NCBI GenBank assembly: GCA_036504735.1
Contig: DASXUQ010000017.1
Location: forward strand, 1-33,348
Reading direction: 5' to 3'
DNA: 33,348 bases
Source: a bacterium
GTDB lineage: Bacteria > Electryoneota > RPQS01
A program made the position numbers and the translations under genes. Below the pieces are notes generated by a model. The model saw nothing but the letters and a program-made list of their open reading frames with translations. It searched no databases and had not been told where the DNA came from. Below are positions 32,901 through 33,348 of the stretch, piece after piece (the first letter of the stretch is position 1; each line of letters starts with the position of its first letter).

Positions 32901-33348
32901 GCTGCCCGTGGGCGGCTTTGCCGGCACCGAGCCTCCGGCCATCCAGAATCTCGTGCAGGATGACGGCGTGTTCGACACGTGGACCTACGTGACGTATCCC
33001 GATGACGGCAACCGCATGGGTGAGAAGTTCGGCATGCCGGCCACTCACTCCAAGGTGTACACCATCGAACTCTACTTCAACAACACTCATCCCATCGGCG
33101 TCGGCATCAATTCCAACGATGCCAGCATTCCGGGCGATGCGCTGGCCGGACCGTACACGATTACGCCTCCGGTGGCCAACCAGTTCTTCACGTTCCACAT
33201 TCCGGGTCTCGATCAGCCTACCGTTCAGTCCCTCGATTCCTTCTGGGTGACGCTGAACTGGCAGCCCGATTCTCCGCTCGATCCGTATATGGGCGTGGAC
33301 AACACGCAGCCGATTCAGGGCCAGAGCTACTACTACACGAACACATCC
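29947..33348 (+). CDS. Large secreted multidomain protein, 3' end outside the window
   Basis: The frame is open for 1134 codons without a stop and runs off the right edge. AAGGAG (29936-29941) lies 5 nt before the ATG. A signal peptide spans 1-24 (ending TTLAAAA). Residues about 60-445 resemble a PQQ/WD-like beta-propeller with recurring VALSDDGS, VAVSGAGD and VAISDDGL strands. Residues about 452-533 are a carboxypeptidase-regulatory-like domain (GEYYIYNVPAGTHTISAHKLGF). Residues 534-680 are an FN3 module interrupted by a ~56-residue basic, Pro/Ala/Asp-rich insert (559-614). Residues about 693-894 resemble a CBM9/DOMON-like sandwich (FDGVLSPNEWADAIRID...GEGFGIYVDDDNNNAW). Residues about 898-994 are another FN3 module. 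A T9SS sorting domain is expected beyond the window. A 991-codon antisense frame inside it is a shadow. Confidence 0.82.
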   Translation, partial: MKTVVRNVVILALCILALTTLAAAADQAGSHMITRQHNGAAESWIQTVDPAVPWTLNATAYPGHAGGRRALDETGQMLWETSHPTGLMDNVALSDDGSVVAIGVTLNEFQLQVYDGVSGSMVYSKAGVDGAGSVAVSGAGDVIAYANGHSLYLMSATDSVPIWTADMGTQALAVVGMSRQGDHIVACEAQTTQNQDSVRVWAFERASSTPLWTHAFPIAAVGGWYGVRFSSDGSRVVVTGNARIWVYDPTSGALVWTVEANNTQYPAEISGNGRVITTGSNGGTFRVFGWDTGANTYVMLFRYAFTGGSSNWATASAVSGDGSTVACGSLQFIGAGYAGYVAVFDTYGGGIPIYLSPTMYDLVADVAISDDGLTIAASSWGDFANPANPNILVMDKYNPTPFFSYAHPGSPNAIAINPTGTRVVAGGKAVHNRQFGNGGHAYLFSADLEGGTVTGTVTVNHSPVSAGVIVEAVGQHRMALTNDAGEYYIYNVPAGTHTISAHKLGFTSATVSDVVVTDGGTVADINFTLDTVGVAPANLSASQAQLTSVHLAWNPMTLRGHQQRDFDHRLAVGDEPLDPTRGPVASAKSGPKNATKSGWQNARHSALDDALDEPDSIRVWRGTTQGGPYVPVATIDGASVAYDDSFHVFPTINYYYVTTAIYPTGESVYSNEAQGRLDASYLVYNPTVPPLTTAVTFDGVLSPNEWADAIRIDASDVFGYDGPNPPHSVYLYMKYDDTTDKLLIACEDHNQATLDDGEGFGIYVDDDNNNAWSYNNVGSEGNYWAYYYSSGATLRYRSLSGGPYGSNYYVFPNPQIGFSAAAGYVTGEVAIPMGFHQPYEIALYGPNRTAGIGFFITNRQGGGTLFDGWWPQNMPTVVSNPDYFGNCSIQATLFVPPVPPSAISVAASGPNLRISWTDPTTGIDSLPLHQQLDGVNIYRNGEFLDVVAPGTQTYLDADVVFGAWYEYSLAGFIPEADSSFVGPHSLPVGGFAGTEPPAIQNLVQDDGVFDTWTYVTYPDDGNRMGEKFGMPATHSKVYTIELYFNNTHPIGVGINSNDASIPGDALAGPYTITPPVANQFFTFHIPGLDQPTVQSLDSFWVTLNWQPDSPLDPYMGVDNTQPIQGQSYYYTNTS

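Noticed and set aside
30223-33198. 991-codon open frame on the minus strand
   Set aside because: It lies wholly inside the plus-strand multidomain secreted gene, which has a promoter, ribosome site, signal peptide and clear domains. Strong third-position GC bias removes antisense stops.

Overview
The window reads as a GC-rich (about 60 %) chromosome segment from an uncultured Gram-negative bacterium of the FCB group or a neighbouring candidate phylum (Zixibacteria, KSB1 or Latescibacteria type). The pointers are a C-terminal domain with the NYPNPFNPST motif typical of type IX secretion (T9SS) cargo, a PorV/PorQ-like outer-membrane protein, a TonB-dependent receptor with an N-terminal carboxypeptidase-regulatory-like domain, several lipobox lipoproteins and many Ig/FN3-type secreted proteins. 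No rRNA, tRNA, CRISPR array or transposase was found. The exact phylum cannot be fixed from this window.

Region 1 (1-5473): a GGATGAA heptamer array lies before two paralogous organophosphate:phosphate-antiporter-type MFS transporters (158-1417 and 3806-5473). Between them is an AT-richer two-gene cassette (1527-2950): a probable winged-helix protein and a protein that resembles, from memory, the 'predicted pPIWI-associating nuclease' family. It is followed by 855 bp of intergenic DNA full of palindromic repeats. This is the best candidate here for a mobile or defence-like module.

Region 2 (5474-10947): a nitrilase-superfamily amidohydrolase, a secreted C10 (streptopain-type) cysteine peptidase on the minus strand with a strong terminator, a porin-like outer-membrane protein, and a minus-strand lipoprotein with a Rieske-like fold that has lost both histidine ligands.

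Region 3 (11217-17297): a three-gene MacA/MacB-type efflux operon (adaptor, ATPase, permease, with TGATG stop/start overlaps). It converges, through a shared bidirectional terminator, on a large minus-strand membrane protein with GAF and SpoIIE-type PP2C phosphatase domains.

Region 4 (17658-29739): a near-consensus promoter, six tightly spaced plus-strand genes and a strong terminator, most simply read as one 12-kb envelope operon. It encodes a T9SS-exported Asp-box propeller protein, a TonB-dependent receptor, an acidic Ca-binding-repeat surface protein, a lipoprotein, a PorV/PorQ-like barrel and a lipoprotein with a possible GATase-like domain. The receptor and its neighbour share D-x-D-G-D-G calcium-loop motifs, which suggests that they work together at the cell surface.

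Region 5 (29740-33348): a second near-consensus promoter drives a very large secreted multidomain protein whose reading frame runs off the right edge after 1134 codons.
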